Source of the DNA: Ariolimax columbianus
Taxonomy: Eukaryota; Mollusca; Gastropoda; Stylommatophora; Arionidae
Length of the DNA stretch: 64,000 bases
Direction of reading: 5' to 3'
Assembly: GCA_036924085.1 (NCBI GenBank)
Contig: JAVGWX010000011.1
Location: 13,890,318-13,954,317 of the forward strand
The translations under genes and the position numbers were made by a program. Position 1 is the stretch's first letter, and each line of letters begins with the position of its first letter. Under the pieces are notes generated by a model. That model was given only the letters and a program-made list of their open reading frames with translations. It did no database searches and was not told the origin of the DNA. This document shows positions 10,545 through 21,401 of this stretch, piece by piece.

Positions 10545-10660
10545 AAAGTGGGGAATTTTTATCAGAAGATCCACGTTAAAAAAACAACCCGATATCCACT
10601 GTGATTCGAACACGCGACTTTCGGTACCCGATGTGGACACCTTACCTCGAGACTACTGAG
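10545..10660 (-). mobile_element. B-family tRNA-like SINE, 5' part
   Basis: In reverse it reads a GGGGACTCAGTAGTCTCGAG head (A-box-like), a degraded B box (GTGTTCGAATCACAG), then TGTGGATCTTCTGATAAAA, as in the B copies at 23585, 12495 and 43765. It abuts the RNase H element that starts at 10665. Confidence 0.7.
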
Positions 10661-10664
10661 TCCC

Positions 10665-12060
10665 CCAATTCTTCTTCTTCTTCTTCTTCGTACGCTGTCA
10701 AACGTCAACCTGTATTTTTTCGAAAAAAGCTGCGGTCATCCTGAGGCTGTTGACACTGCCATAGAGCTTTTATAGTGTTGCCACTGGTGATGGCCACATG
10801 TGCTTTCTCTGGTCTTCGTATGTCCGGCAGTTTTGCAGTAGATGTTCAGCGGTCATTTTTCCGGTACCACAAGTGCATTCGTCAGTGTCACCTATCTTCA
10901 GTTTATTGAATAGGTGGTACCTCAGTCTGTTATGGTCTGTGCGGAGTCTGAAGACCACGACCTGCTCTCTTCTGTTCAGCTGGTAATATGCATCGTTTTT
11001 TGTATAGCCTGTATGTTCTGTTTCCCATTTGGCCATGTATCTGGCCCTAATAAGCCTTTTGGACTCTTCGTAGGTCACACTAGAATCTGGTTGTGGTAGC
11101 CTTGCACCTTCTTTTGCTAGTCTGTCTGCCTCCTCGTTGCCTCGGATGTTACAGTGGGATGGAACCCACTGTACCACTACTCTCTTTGGTGCGGACTGCT
11201 GGCATAGTTGACAGAGTACTGCTCTTAAATCATTAAGTTCAGTATTTTTCTGGCTTTTTAGAGCTGTGACTACGGCCAGGGCATCTGTAAACAGGACTAT
11301 CTGGCTTTCATTGTTTTCGCCTGTCAGCATTGCTTCTACCGCAGCCCTCAGTGCCTCTGCCTCCGCTAAGAAATTGCTTGAGAATTTTCCAGTTGCCACT
11401 GACAGTGTTATTTGTCTACCATTTGGTAGACTCAGGAATACCCCTGCCCCTCCGATCTGTGTTGTGTTTGTTACAGAACCGTCGGTGTATGCATGGGTCC
11501 AGTCCATGCTTGGGTAGTTTTCCGTTCTGTACCTCAGGGTTATGTCTCTTCTTTCTTTTTCACTCTGGCTGTTCTTGTTTCCAATACCTGGTATATTTTC
11601 TACAACCTCCGGAATGAAATGCTGCTTCCAGGTAGGTTTGCGTACAGTAGGGATGGGCTTTGGTATTGTTCCAGTGTTCATAGAGTCTTCGCTCATCTTT
11701 GCTTTGGCTATTTCCCATTTCCAAATCTATTTAGTCTCTAATGCATTGGATGGTCTGTCAGTCTTCTGAGTTTCTCAGCTTGCTGCTGGGCTCTGCAGTC
11801 TCTTCTGTTGGTCATGTCGGTCGGATTGCAGATTTGTAATCTTTTCAAGTTCTACAATTGGCGTTGACTTCATGTCTCCTGTTATAACTCTCATGGCTAG
11901 GTTTTGAAGTTTGCTAATTTTATCAAAGTTCGCCTTTGCTGCTGTTGTCATGCGCTGATCAAATGTGACTCCCAAGTAGTTTCGGTTGTTGTTTGGCCGC
12001 AGGTATTTGCCATTAAAACTTATTTTGTTGTTCTGGGGTTTATTTGAAAGATCCACCAAT
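10665..12060 (-). mobile_element. RNase H-bearing non-LTR retrotransposon with (GAA)n tail
   Basis: The longest member of a family with four copies, all on this strand. At the 3' end is a TTC run in + text (GAA tail). 10770-11696 is an open 308-codon frame with an RNase HI domain: WTHAYTDGSV (Asp), FLAEAEALRAA (Glu), VLFTDALAV (Asp) and CNIRGNEEADRLAK (final Asp). It is followed by a C-terminal Cys-His segment CTCGTGKMTAEHLLQNC. Upstream, 11775-12060 keeps the end of a reverse transcriptase (YLGVTFDQRM, NLAMRVITGDM), but an internal deletion has removed most of the connecting region. RNase H would degrade the RNA template during reverse transcription. The catalytic set is intact, but the element as a whole cannot be autonomous. 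Confidence 0.85.
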
Positions 12061-12134
12061 TCAAGACCTCTTCAGTCAGAGAAGAGGCATTTAAACACAA
12101 TTTAAATAATGGACAAGAAATGTAAATCTCAACG

Positions 12135-12490
12135 ACCATTGCGAAATTCTTGAACATCTTCAGATCTGAAGTTGAGGCACTAAGAACAGCTGTAATAGTC
12201 ATCATAGAAAACAAGGGCTATGCCACAGACGAGATAGTTTTCTTTACAGATTCCCTATCAGTGGTAATGGCCTTCAAAACCATAATAACCAACTGGACAG
12301 CTTGTCAGAGACACTCATGCCAGCTACAAATTGAAATGAATGAAAATACATTGGATTCCTGCACACTGTAAGATATATGGAAATGAGGAGACAGATAGAC
12401 TGGCCGAAGCAGAAGGAAGCAAAAATCAAACTGAAGGTAGAGCTACGTATGAAGGAATGAAGGCAAGGATAAAAATTAGCTTCAAAGACA
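12135..12490 (+). mobile_element. RNase H fragment of a second retroelement, opposite orientation
   Basis: Reads FRSEVEALRTAV (Glu block), IVFFTDSLSVVMAFK (Asp block) and, after a frameshift, YGNEETDRLAEAEGS (final Asp block). It lies tail to head against the minus-strand element at 10665-12060. Frameshifted and without its reverse transcriptase, it is dead. Confidence 0.7.
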
Positions 12491-12494
12491 AATG

Positions 12495-12870
12495 TCTCAG
12501 TGGCGTCTAGGTCTGTCTCAGGTGCCGGAGGTCGCGGGTTTGAATAAACGATGGAGATGGGATTTTTTCAAGTGAATCTTCTGGTAAAAATTCTCCTGAT
12601 TTCTGGGTAGTGAGATCGGACTCCCGTATTCAGTGTCAACCACGTTAAAAATCCCTTGGTAGTTAGAAATCAAAAAGAGTAGGTTTAACAGCCAAAATAC
12701 AAAATATAACAAAATATAAAACTCTTAAAAATCTACCCAAATTATTTGTACTTTCCCCCAGGCTTAGTCAGCCGCATTAAGTTTAAAATATGTGCTACTG
12801 ATAACCTTCGGCTGCCTGACAACAGACATTAACATGCATGTTTGAATACTAAGATCCCAAGTATTCCAAA
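12495..12870 (+). mobile_element. B-family tRNA-like SINE, long copy
   Basis: Contains the B-box region GCGGGTTTGAATAAACG, the GAATCTTCTGGTAAAAATTC block, TAGTGAGATCGGACTCCCG and TTAAAAATCCCTTGG. The downstream half (to TTGAATACTAAGATCCCAAG) also matches the copy at 43765-44115. The full family unit is therefore at least 350 bp. Confidence 0.75.
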
Positions 12871-13039
12871 ACAAATGGAAAATGAAAAGAAAAATGATTG
12901 GCTGATTGACATGTTGAATTTGGATTTGGGAGATCATCTGCCATGTCTTAAGAGAAGAGAACTTGACACAATCACTAGACAAAGACAGACCAACTTAACA
13001 AGACTTACCGGAGACCTATAGAAGCCAAAGTCGAGCTTG

Positions 13040-13250
13040 TACCCTAGTCGACAGTGAGCTGGCCTGTTAATACTGGGATTACAGCATTCCAGAGTTCAAA
13101 AGTACGGACAGACAGAAACAAATCAGGGTCATGGTTCATGCTTGGTACGGCCAGCTCCTCTAGTCAACCCAGCTGTAAATGGTACCTGATGTATGAGTTG
13201 GTGAAGATACAAAAATCAGGGAAGGGAATTGTAAGATGGAAAAGTAAGAT
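13040..13250 (+). mobile_element. C-family SINE fragment
   Basis: Carries the family end motif AGCTGTAAATGGTACCTGAT followed by AAATCAGGGAAGGG. The tRNA-like head is not clear in this copy. Confidence 0.5.
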
Positions 13251-13679
13251 GGCCACGCCCGAATGACTGCACTCTCGACTCGTTCTGGTGATTGTGCCGT
13301 TATCCGATGTTTGCTGGGTCCTGTTTGGATTATAAATCACAGCTCCTTCACCAGGTGGTATAAAGGCCTTTATTCTGTGGAATTGATGTGCTTTCGATTG
13401 GTTATGCTGTTTGTTAATCTGTGTTTTGCTGTGTTTCATGCCTGGTGTAAATCGTGGAAAGCCCGTCCAAGATGTTGTTCGATGTTCCGTTTAACTGCAC
13501 CCAGAATTCACTCCAGGTTATCACTACTCAAGGACCTCCCTGCTCGGACTGAAGCCGCCGCCCTGTTGCCACTAAAGAAGGCAATAGTCATAATGGTTAC
13601 TGACTGCTATGCCAATTGTACATAAGGAAAAGAAGAAATAACTGCTAACTTGTTCAGTTTCCTTGTTTCTTGTTTGTAG
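13251..13679. other. Calponin intron 1, end
   Basis: Unrecognised intronic sequence running to the acceptor TTGTTTGTAG directly before 13680. Open frames here show no known domain. Confidence 0.4.
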
Positions 13680-13902
13680 GTTGGCTAACTGGATCAGACC
13701 AGGTTACATCCCAGCAAATAAATATTCAAAAGCACCGTCGCTGGCTTTCAAACAGATGGAGCTGATTGGCTTATTCTTGCAGTGTTTAGATGAGAGCAAC
13801 GGGGGTCCAGTCAAGAAGACTGACTTGTTTCAGACAGTCGACCTCTTTGAAGAAGTTAACTTGGTGCAAGTTATTCTCACATTAGAAGCTTGTGGCAGAG
13901 CA
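13680..13902 (+). CDS. TAGLN-like: Calponin/transgelin-like protein, middle coding exon
   Basis: Completes the CH domain (residues 47-120 counting from the ATG at 7734). It opens LANWIRPGYIPANKYSKAP, continues with the family signature LAFKQMELIGLFLQCL and ends DLFQTVDLFEEVNLVQVILT followed by LEACGRA. These match the conserved FKQME and DLFQTVDL blocks of calponin, transgelin and Mp20 proteins. The acceptor is TTTGTAG and the donor is GCA|GTAAGT. It enters with one base (completing AAG) and leaves in phase 0. No frameshift or stop interrupts it, so it looks functional. Confidence 0.92.
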
Positions 13903-13907
13903 GTAAG

Positions 13908-14235
13908 TCCTGTTGTTGTTAGACCAATATTTGTTTGTTGTTTGTTGGTGGAGCAATTGTTTATTTGTTGTTGTTGGTGGAGCAATTGTTTATTTTTTGT
14001 TGTTGGTGCAAGTGTTTAATTGTTGTTGGTGGAGCAAGTGTTTATTTGTTGTTGTTGGTGGAGCAATTGTTTATTTGTTGTTGGTGGAGCAAGTGTTTAT
14101 TTGTTGTTGTTGGTGGAGCAATTGTTTATTTGCTGTTGTTGCTGGAGCTTGTGTTTATTTGTTGGTGAAACAATTGTCTTTTGTTGTATGTTGGCAGTGG
14201 AATTGTTTACTTATTGTTTGACCACTTGTTAATTT
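13908..14235. repeat. Intronic TTGTTGTTGGTGGAGCAA-type minisatellite
   Basis: About ten imperfect copies of a 26-31 bp unit containing GTTGTTGGTGGAGCAATTGT begin within about ten bases of the exon donor in calponin intron 2. Open frames through it are repeat artefacts. Confidence 0.9.
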
Positions 14236-14289
14236 ATTTTTGTTGTTGGACAACTTATTTTTTTTTAAAATTGTATTTTTGTTTCTTGG

Positions 14290-14385
14290 AGGCAGAATAG
14301 CCTTGGTCAGCTCTGGTTCACTGACCCCAATGAGTCACTGGCTGCTGTCAGCTCATTCACTGTGCTGCATCAGAATGGTTAATGC
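14290..14385 (-). mobile_element. S-family SINE head fragment
   Basis: In reverse orientation it matches the S head: GTCAGCTCTGGTTCACTGA and GCTGCTGTCAGCTCATTCAC. Only the 5' 100 bp or so are present. Confidence 0.6.
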
Positions 14386-14389
14386 TTGA

Positions 14390-14480
14390 AATGTATCGCC
14401 ACAGAAAATAGTTGAGGCAGGGTCAATTAATGCATTCAAGAATAGATTGGATGTACATAGGTATTTTTAGATTAAGTGAA
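14390..14480 (+). mobile_element. CR1-like retrotransposon 3' coding end
   Basis: Encodes IVEAGSINAFKNRLDVHRYF and then a stop. This resembles the conserved C-terminal motif of CR1-like reverse transcriptase proteins (VVxAxSVNxFKxRLD). It is a short 5'-truncated fragment in calponin intron 2. Confidence 0.65.
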
Positions 14481-14562
14481 TGTAAAAGAAACTGGTTGTA
14501 TACAGACTCTGCAGAACCTTCTAAACCAGTATAAAGAAGTTAAGTTAAGTTGTTTTATCTGA

Positions 14563-14766
<204 letters not shown>

Positions 14767-15317
14767 ATCTGTTCAATTGTCCTGGTTTATCATAAAGTGT
14801 TTTATTGTAGGCCAATTGCATGTCACCATTAATGCTTTTTCATGATCCTCTCAAGACAGCAGCAGTTCCTAAGTTTAACAAAAAAAATCATACACTAGAT
14901 ATAGATTTTTATTTTTAAAATTCATTTGTATTCAGTCATTGAATATTATTTATCAGGTTGATGTATGCAATCACCAACAAGAATCATTTGTCAGGTTTCT
15001 TTCCGTTTGCATTTTGTCACAAGATATAATTTGTCTGCTTTTTTTTACCCATAGAATATCATTCATTTGTTTTCTCACCTATTGGATATCGTTGGTCAAT
15101 TTTTAAAACCACCAGATGTCATATCATTTGTCACTGTTTTAACACACAGGATGTCATTTATTAGGTTATTAATCCACGGAATATCGTTCATCAGCTATTC
15201 AATCCACAAGATATCATTTGTCAGATTTCTTTGGTTATAACACAAAACATTGTTTATCAGACTTTTTTTTATCATTACACAAGATTACATTTGTCAGGTT
15301 TTTAAGCCAAATGATAT

Positions 15318-15494
15318 CTTCTTCTTCTTCTGCGTACACAGTCAGACAGTAACCATTATTTTCTCGAAAAAAGCGGCGGTCATCCTGAGACTCTCGCCAC
15401 TACCATAGAGCTTGTCTTGCAGTTCCACTGGCAATGGCCACATCTGCTCTCTCTGATCCTCGTATGTCGGGCAGTTCTGCAGAAGATGTTCAGT
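15318..15494 (-). mobile_element. Short RNase H-element 3' end with target-site duplication
   Basis: A 177-bp 5'-truncated copy of the 3' end of the element seen at 10665 and 50024, with a GAA tail (TTC run in + text). The 13-bp word AGCCAAATGATAT occurs at 15305-15317 and again at 15495-15507. It inserted into the tandem array; since array units themselves resemble the word, the duplication is likely but not certain. Confidence 0.8.
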
Positions 15495-15959
15495 AGCCAA
15501 ATGATATAATTTGTATGACTTTTAACCCATATAATATAATTTGTCAGGTTTTTAAGCCATATGATATAATTTGTCAGGCTTTTAACCCATATGATATAAT
15601 GTCTGGTTTTTAACCCACAAAATATAATTTGTCAGGTTTTTAACAAACATGGTGTCATTTGTCAGGCTATTTGTCAATTTGGGACACAGTGAATGCAATT
15701 TTTGTCTTTCATAAATGACAAGATTTTATTTGGCAGGTTTTTAAACCACATGATATCATTTGGCAGGTTTTTAAACCACATGATATCATTTGGCAGGTTT
15801 TTAAAAACTTGTACGATTTTGTTCTTATAGCTTGGGGAAGTCAAGAGGTTTGTTTTAGGCTGAGTACTACAAGCCACTTCGGCACTGCCGTCACCATGTC
15901 GTGTGCTGGCTATGTTTGCTTATTTTCTTCCCCCCACCACCACCACCATCAACAGTAAA

Positions 15960-16390
15960 ACTAATTATTAAAAATAAAACCATGGAAATCTGGATGTATA
16001 GGTGGGTGATGGGAACAACAGGTCGCAATGTATTTAGCGAAATGTCACAGCCAAAAAGTAATGATGATATAAATAACCTATATAGAAGAGATCAAAGTTT
16101 CATTTATAAGTTCCGAACAGGACATGCCAGAGTCAAAAGCCACATAAACATTATCAATCCCCAGCACCTGCCTTTGTGCATACATTGCTCTCATTCTGAT
16201 GAAACAGTTCGACACCTACTCATTAAGCGCAAGATGCTTGCTGACACGAGGAAAATATTCTTACAAGCATTGGCAACAATAACCAACACACTGTATGAAG
16301 CAGTGAAACAACTGAAGAAGACCTGTATCTATATAAGAATGGCATTGGGCTGCCAAGAGCAGGTTTGCTCAGCAGCTATGGAATAACAAC
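15960..16390 (+). mobile_element. Jockey-like retrotransposon C-terminal fragment
   Basis: Open frame 15901-16386 encodes FIYKFRTGHARVKSHINII followed by the Cys-His cluster LCIHCSHSDETVRHLL. This is the RTGH…C-x2-C…H-x4-L type end found after the RNase H domain of many non-LTR elements. Its last 160 bp match 47240-47410, so these are two 3' ends of one family. Confidence 0.7.
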
Positions 16391-17189
16391 ATCAAAACAC
16401 CCCCCTCCCCCCCAAGCAAAACAACATATGCCTTACCGGGGATTCGATCATCTGCCCTATTTAACGGCAGACAGGCATTCAAATCATTCAGCCACGCGCT
16501 GCTCTGACAGGTTTTGAACCAAATAGTATAATTTGTTAGCTTTTTTAGAAGCACGATAACGCTTGTCGAGCTTTTAATCAATATGATATCATTTGTCATG
16601 TTGTTTACCATTACAAAAGATTTCATGTCAGTTTGGTTTTTTTGCTGTGCTTTCACTCACGAAATATAATTTTTTATTTTTGTTGGTGGTCATTTCACAA
16701 GGATATCATTTGTCATGTTTTTTTTTGTAATTAGGCAAAATATAATTTGTCTCCTGTCTCCCTTTTTAATACACAGTCTGTGACAATGTCATGTTTTTAG
16801 AGTATAATGTTCAGGCTTTATTTACATAGACATACGCACACTAGTTGGAATTTGTCAGTGTTTTGCCCCCACAAAATAGCACACGTTTACCCTGTTTCAC
16901 TATCCATCAAGTATATTATCATCCATTAGCTATTTTTGTTATTTATAGCAATCCGCATCGTATCCATAACCATCATTATCATCATCATCATCATCATTGC
17001 TTAGAGAATGTTTATTAAACATGAATGCATTTATATGTAAGCCAGCCACTAGACGTCTGCCTTCTTTGTTATAGCAATATTCCTTCCCAAGTGGATTGAC
17101 CAATTTTCGTACACATTCGATCCTTGAACTGTCATTACCATATTTCTTGAAATGTAAGACACCATCAATTGTATGATTTACCAACAAAT

Positions 17190-17340
17190 TGATAATATCA
17201 ATCAAGTTATCAAATGGTTCGGCCACGTGGCATGTCAAACACCAGATAGTATCGTTCAGAAAAAATACAGAAACATTGGATACAGAGCCAAAGACTAACC
17301 ATACAAAAGATGAACCGCAGAAATAACAGAAGTAGTAAAG
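17190..17340 (+). mobile_element. RTE-like WFGHV fragment
   Basis: Reads IKWFGHVACQTPDSIVQKKY, resembling the WFGHVxRM motif downstream of RTE reverse transcriptases. It is surrounded by unrecognised sequence and degraded. Confidence 0.45.
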
Positions 17341-17486
17341 CTTCCCGTGTACGAAGCACATACTAGGGCCCAACACGAAACCTCTTCATAACCTGATGCT
17401 GAAGGGTACAAGCAAGACAAAGAGCAGAAAGAAAGAAGAAACAATTGACTAAAAACAAATTATTGATTAATTGGTATGTTATGTGT

Positions 17487-17690
17487 CATTGCCTTCTGAA
17501 TCAATATTGGAGTCTAGTTCACATTCAGAGCCTATTCTTCTGAATCAATATTGGAGTCTAGTTCACATTCAGAGCCTATTCTTCTGAATCAATATTGGAG
17601 AGTAGTTCACATTCAGAGCCTATTCTTCTGAATCAATATTGGAGTCTAGTTCACATTCAGAGCCTATTCTTCTGAATCACTTGTCGAGCC
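17487..17690. repeat. 44-bp minisatellite, about 4.5 copies
   Basis: Unit beginning CTTCTGAATCAATATTGGAG, nearly identical between copies, which indicates recent expansion. Confidence 0.95.
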
Positions 17691-17704
17691 ATTTATATCT
17701 GCGT

Positions 17705-17940
17705 TATCCTATAATAGCACAAATGGTTGCCTAATGTTGATTGGGTAGCACAAATGGTTGCTTAATGTTGATTGGGTAGCACAAATGGTTGCCTAATGTT
17801 GATTGGGTAGCACAAATGGTTGCCTAATGTTGATTGGGTAGCACAAATGGTTGCCTAATGTTGATTGGGTAGCACAAATGGTTGCCTAATGTTGATTGGG
17901 TAGCACAAATGGTTGCCTAATGTTGATTGGGTAGCAGCTG
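17705..17940. repeat. 31-bp minisatellite, about 7.5 copies
   Basis: Unit containing GCACAAATGGTTGCCTAATG; copies are almost identical. It lies directly after an unrelated 44-bp array. Confidence 0.95.
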
Positions 17941-18010
17941 GCATTCCTGATCTACTAAAAGAAAGCGATTAGCACTGTGATTCATGTTTCTTTCCATTGC
18001 TGATGGATTT

Positions 18011-18140
18011 ATAGGGATGAGGTCCACTTGGTGGATTTATAGGGATGAGGTCCACTTGGTGGATTTATAGGGATGAGGTCCACTTGGTGGATTTATAGGG
18101 ATGAGGTCCACTTGGTGCATTTATAGGAATGAGGTCCACA
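18011..18140. repeat. 28-bp minisatellite, about 4.5 copies
   Basis: Unit containing GGATTTATAGGGATGAGGTC. It is the third distinct array within 650 bp. Confidence 0.95.
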
Positions 18141-18189
18141 GGATGGGATTATATGTGAATATGTCTATATTATTGACCTGTTGGACTCT

Positions 18190-18620
18190 AAGGTTGATCT
18201 TCTTCTTTTGTCCTACTCCTCCTGCCATGCGGTACCGAAGAGGAGCAGGGTGCGTAGATCTCTTGTTTGGGCCAGGTGAGAAGCTTGTGTGGTTGTCAAG
18301 TTGAACCTCCCGAGGATTTCAGATACACCTTTTATCCATCTGCGATGAGGGCAGCCTCTTGAACCGAGGACCTGATACTTGCATGTGATAGGCTCTTGCT
18401 GCTGGTTGTTCATAATGTATCTGAAACAAGTGCCAAACCACTTGACTTGTTGGGCTTCAATGTAGGCATTTACTGTGTTCGTTCCAACCATCTGCCTCAA
18501 ATGGGGTATTACGGATACGCTCTTGGATAGACTTGGCACTTGGCAGATAGCACATCTCACAGCTCTGAATCTAACTCTTGTGATGTTCCAATAACCACCA
18601 CGACTGACACTGATTGATAA
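18190..18620 (-). mobile_element. RTE-like retrotransposon C-terminal fragment
   Basis: Encodes QQVKWFGTCFRYI, then RGCPHRRWIKGVSEIL and LTTTQASHLAQTRDL, ending LLLFGTAWQEE and a stop. This is the WFGH…RRW…ASHLAxDR order seen at the end of RTE-type proteins. An older relative lies at 90-300, and 59555-59990 has the same module order. Confidence 0.75.
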
Positions 18621-19234
18621 ACAATAGTTATATGATGGAAGTATGTAGTCTGCTTAAGCGGCAAGGACCAATGGCACCAACTGTCCATTGACATGAGGAG
18701 TGGATAAGTCCCAGACTGCAAGAAGTCGGTATATTTGTGGACCTGCCATTAAACTTGATATCAATAATGATTGAAATACAAAGCATAGAATTCAATTTGA
18801 CATCAGAACGGTAACAAGGCATTTAACAGGCCTTTCTCTTGGTCTGGTCAAATAAACATCAAAATAGAAAACTATGTATTAGGGGATTTCTTTTATCTCT
18901 ATTGCCGAGATTCACATAGCATAGTTCACTATTTTGATTTGATTTGTCTCTTACTTGATAAAATCCCTTTTAGAAACACTGGAAAAAATTGTTTGTTAAC
19001 AAATATTCGCAATTGTGATTGTTAAATGTGTCACTTGATTTTCTGGCACACTTAATCTAAAATCTGGAACCTTCCCTTAGATACTGTTGGTTTTTGTTGC
19101 CTGGCCTTTATATGCATGGTTTATACAAATATTCAAATAGTTTTACGGCTGAACATTTTTGTAAGAAGTACGTTAACATAAATAAAAAACACATTCAAGT
19201 GAGTTTGTTATGTTTTTATATGGTGTTGTTATGA
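18621..19234. other. No gene seen
   Basis: AT-rich sequence without a recognisable exon or repeat. Confidence 0.4.
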
Positions 19235-19545
19235 ATGCCTGTATAGAGTAGGTTTACTTTTTTGTGCGCCCTGAAAATAGGCATTAAGTGCTGGGTTGCA
19301 GTGGCTTTACACACATCCCGAGCATGTGCTGATGAAGGAGGACCGGGGTCCTCCAGGTGGTTGTGCTATGTTTGGTTTTATCTGCATGTCGCTCACTACT
19401 ACGGGGATCATGTTGATTCCCCTACCTCGTTAGCTAGACTGTCAAGAAAAAGTCAATATACAGGGAGGAATACGGGAAAGTCCAGGTGAGGGTCTTGGCC
19501 AGTATATTTTGCCCGACCCTGGCTGACATGTCTGATCGAAAGTGA
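19235..19545 (-). mobile_element. D-family retroposon, single-unit copy
   Basis: Full D order in + text: GAATGCC…GAGTAGGTTTACT, CACATCCCGAGCATG, CTACTACGGGGATCATG, then GGTCTTGGCCAGTATATTTT and one TGACATGTCTGATC unit. It carries no tandem expansion, so it shows the ancestral state of the D 5' end. Confidence 0.75.
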
Positions 19546-20074
19546 CAGATATGGCCATTACGGTGAACATCGGTAATCCGTTGTCTGCATTTTTTTTTTC
19601 CAAGCAATAGACGCTGAAAGTGGGAAAGGCTGAATGTGTGTTTGCTGTTTTTCAACACTATCACCTTAATTTTTTTTAAATCTCAGAAACTAACGCACAC
19701 AACACAAACAATAACACCAGCAAATTCTTTATTCATTTATTTCTCTACTCACAAACAAATCATATCAATAGACCATCAAATAAAAAGGTTACAGCCTCTC
19801 AAAGTCTACAACCATTGTTAAAAACGTGACGTGCTGGAAAATAATGCAGCGGCAGGGAAATTGGGTCAACTTTTAATGAAGTCCTGTGAAGGTTAATACA
19901 ATATTTTGAAGTCTTCACAGTACTGCCGAAAAACACCAAACTAAGAATATATCAGATTTGAGTGCTTTCTGTACTTCTGTATGGTGCCGAGTAGTGGAGT
20001 GTTGGAGAGAAAATAAATGTCAGAATTGTCATTTTGCAAATTGTCTAAGAAAAATTCAGATAATTTTATAGTCA

Positions 20075-20262
20075 AGCACTATCACCAACTGAGAACTGCT
20101 TGCCTGGAGCAATCAAGAAAACACCATCACCAACTGAGAACTGCTTGCCCGGAGCAATCAAGAAAACACCAACTGAGAACTGCTTGTCTGGAACAATCAA
20201 GAAAACACCATCACCAACTGAGAACTGCTTGCCCGGAGCAATCAAGAAAACACCATACTTAC
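20075..20262. repeat. 45/39-bp minisatellite, left part
   Basis: Four units based on CAACTGAGAACTGCTTGCCT and GAGCAATCAAGAAAAC. This is the same array as 21402-22045, separated from it by an RTE fragment. Confidence 0.9.
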
Positions 20263-20264
20263 CT

Positions 20265-21395
20265 ACTTACTTAGTCGCTCCTTTTCTACTGTGAGGTGTA
20301 GAGGTTTGCCAAAGAGAACACCACACTGCTCTATCCGCCGTCTTTTTCCTGGCCTCTTTCCAATCCAGCCCTCTATCACTTAGGGACTGTCGTATGTTGT
20401 CTTCCTAACGTACTTTGGGATGTCCTCGGGGTCTGCGTCCTTGACTTTTGATCTCCAATGACCGCTTTGGTATCCGATCTTCTTCCATTCTACAGACATG
20501 GCCAAACCACTGTAGTTGGGACTGCTCCACTCGTGTCTGCAGGGGTTGAACTTCAAGATTGCTACGTATTGTCTGGTTACGGATCTTGTCCCTTTTCGTC
20601 ACCTGAACCGCCTTTCTTAGGTACCTCATTTCTGAAGTTTGTAATTGCCTTTCTTGGGCTGTAGTCATTGCCTATGACTCACATCCATATATCAGGACAG
20701 GCACATAGGTCGAGCAGTATACATCCATCTTTGTTTTCCTGCTTATTTCTCTTCTACTGAGGAAACCTCTGTTTATTGCATGGAACAGTCTACCTGCAGC
20801 TGCCATTCGTGCAGTTAACTCCTCTTTGATTCCTCCCCTGCTGTCTATTACCACTCCTAGATATTTAAAGTTGCTGACCTGCTCTAGTGCTCGTGTTCCC
20901 AATGTTATCTGATGTCTCTTTTCATCTCTGGCGATCACCATGGTTTTTGTTTTGGAGTTGCTGATGTGCATTCCTCTCTTCTTCAACTCTTCTTCCCAGA
21001 CCTACAAGTTGATCTGGAGATGTGCTTCGGTTTTCGTGATCAGGGCCACATCGTCTGCAAATTCTAGTTCCGATATGTAACTTGGTCTCATCTTCCAGTA
21101 CCCTACTTCATACTTTTTTGTCCGTTCCTTGCAGGCTTTGATGACTTCATCCATGAGGAGTATGAAAAGGTACGGTGATAGAATGTCCCCCTGTCTTACT
21201 CCGCTAGTGGTCTTGAACTCTCCTGACTTTTGATTTGATGTCCGCACATAATTTCTGCATGTTTTATAGAAACTCTGTATGGCAGAGATCAGGGGTCCTG
21301 GGATGTTCTTCCTTGTCAGGCACTCCCAGAGTTTGTTCCAAGGAACTTTATCAAATGCTTTCTCCAAATCCAAAAAGCAGAGATGCAGGCAAAAA
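20265..21395 (-). mobile_element. RTE-like non-LTR retrotransposon, 5'-truncated, inserted in a minisatellite
   Basis: Three consecutive minus-strand frames rebuild a reverse transcriptase C-terminal half. The first has MDLEKAFDKVPWNKLWECL, SGVRQGDILSPYLF and LEFADDVALITKT with the catalytic FADD box intact. The second continues with NFKYLGVVIDSRGG and VPVLIYGCES. The third has LQWFGHVCRMEEDRIPKRSL. Frame breaks near 21000 and 20670 show it is inactive. The 3' end at about 20265 has a TAAGTAGG-type tail. The flanks on both sides are units of one tandem repeat. Confidence 0.85.
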
Positions 21396-21401
21396 GAAAA
21401 A

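Larger units (their letters stand above)
14980..16760. repeat. Diverged roughly 30-40 bp tandem repeat downstream of calponin gene
   Basis: Many loosely spaced, diverged copies of a unit like ATATAATTTGTCAGGTTTTT followed by AACCCA span almost 1.8 kb, interrupted by two retroelement pieces (15318-15494 and 15960-16390). The high divergence suggests an old array. Confidence 0.75.

Noticed and set aside
10770..11696. Host RNase H gene
   Set aside because: The 308-codon frame has all four catalytic acidic residues, but it is followed by the retroelement Cys-His tail and (GAA)n tail, has reverse transcriptase remains upstream, and has three truncated relatives nearby.
16939..17376. 145-codon minus frame as a gene
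   Set aside because: The opposite strand contains an RTE WFGHV fragment, the Asp-rich end is a CAT microsatellite, and no domain is recognised.
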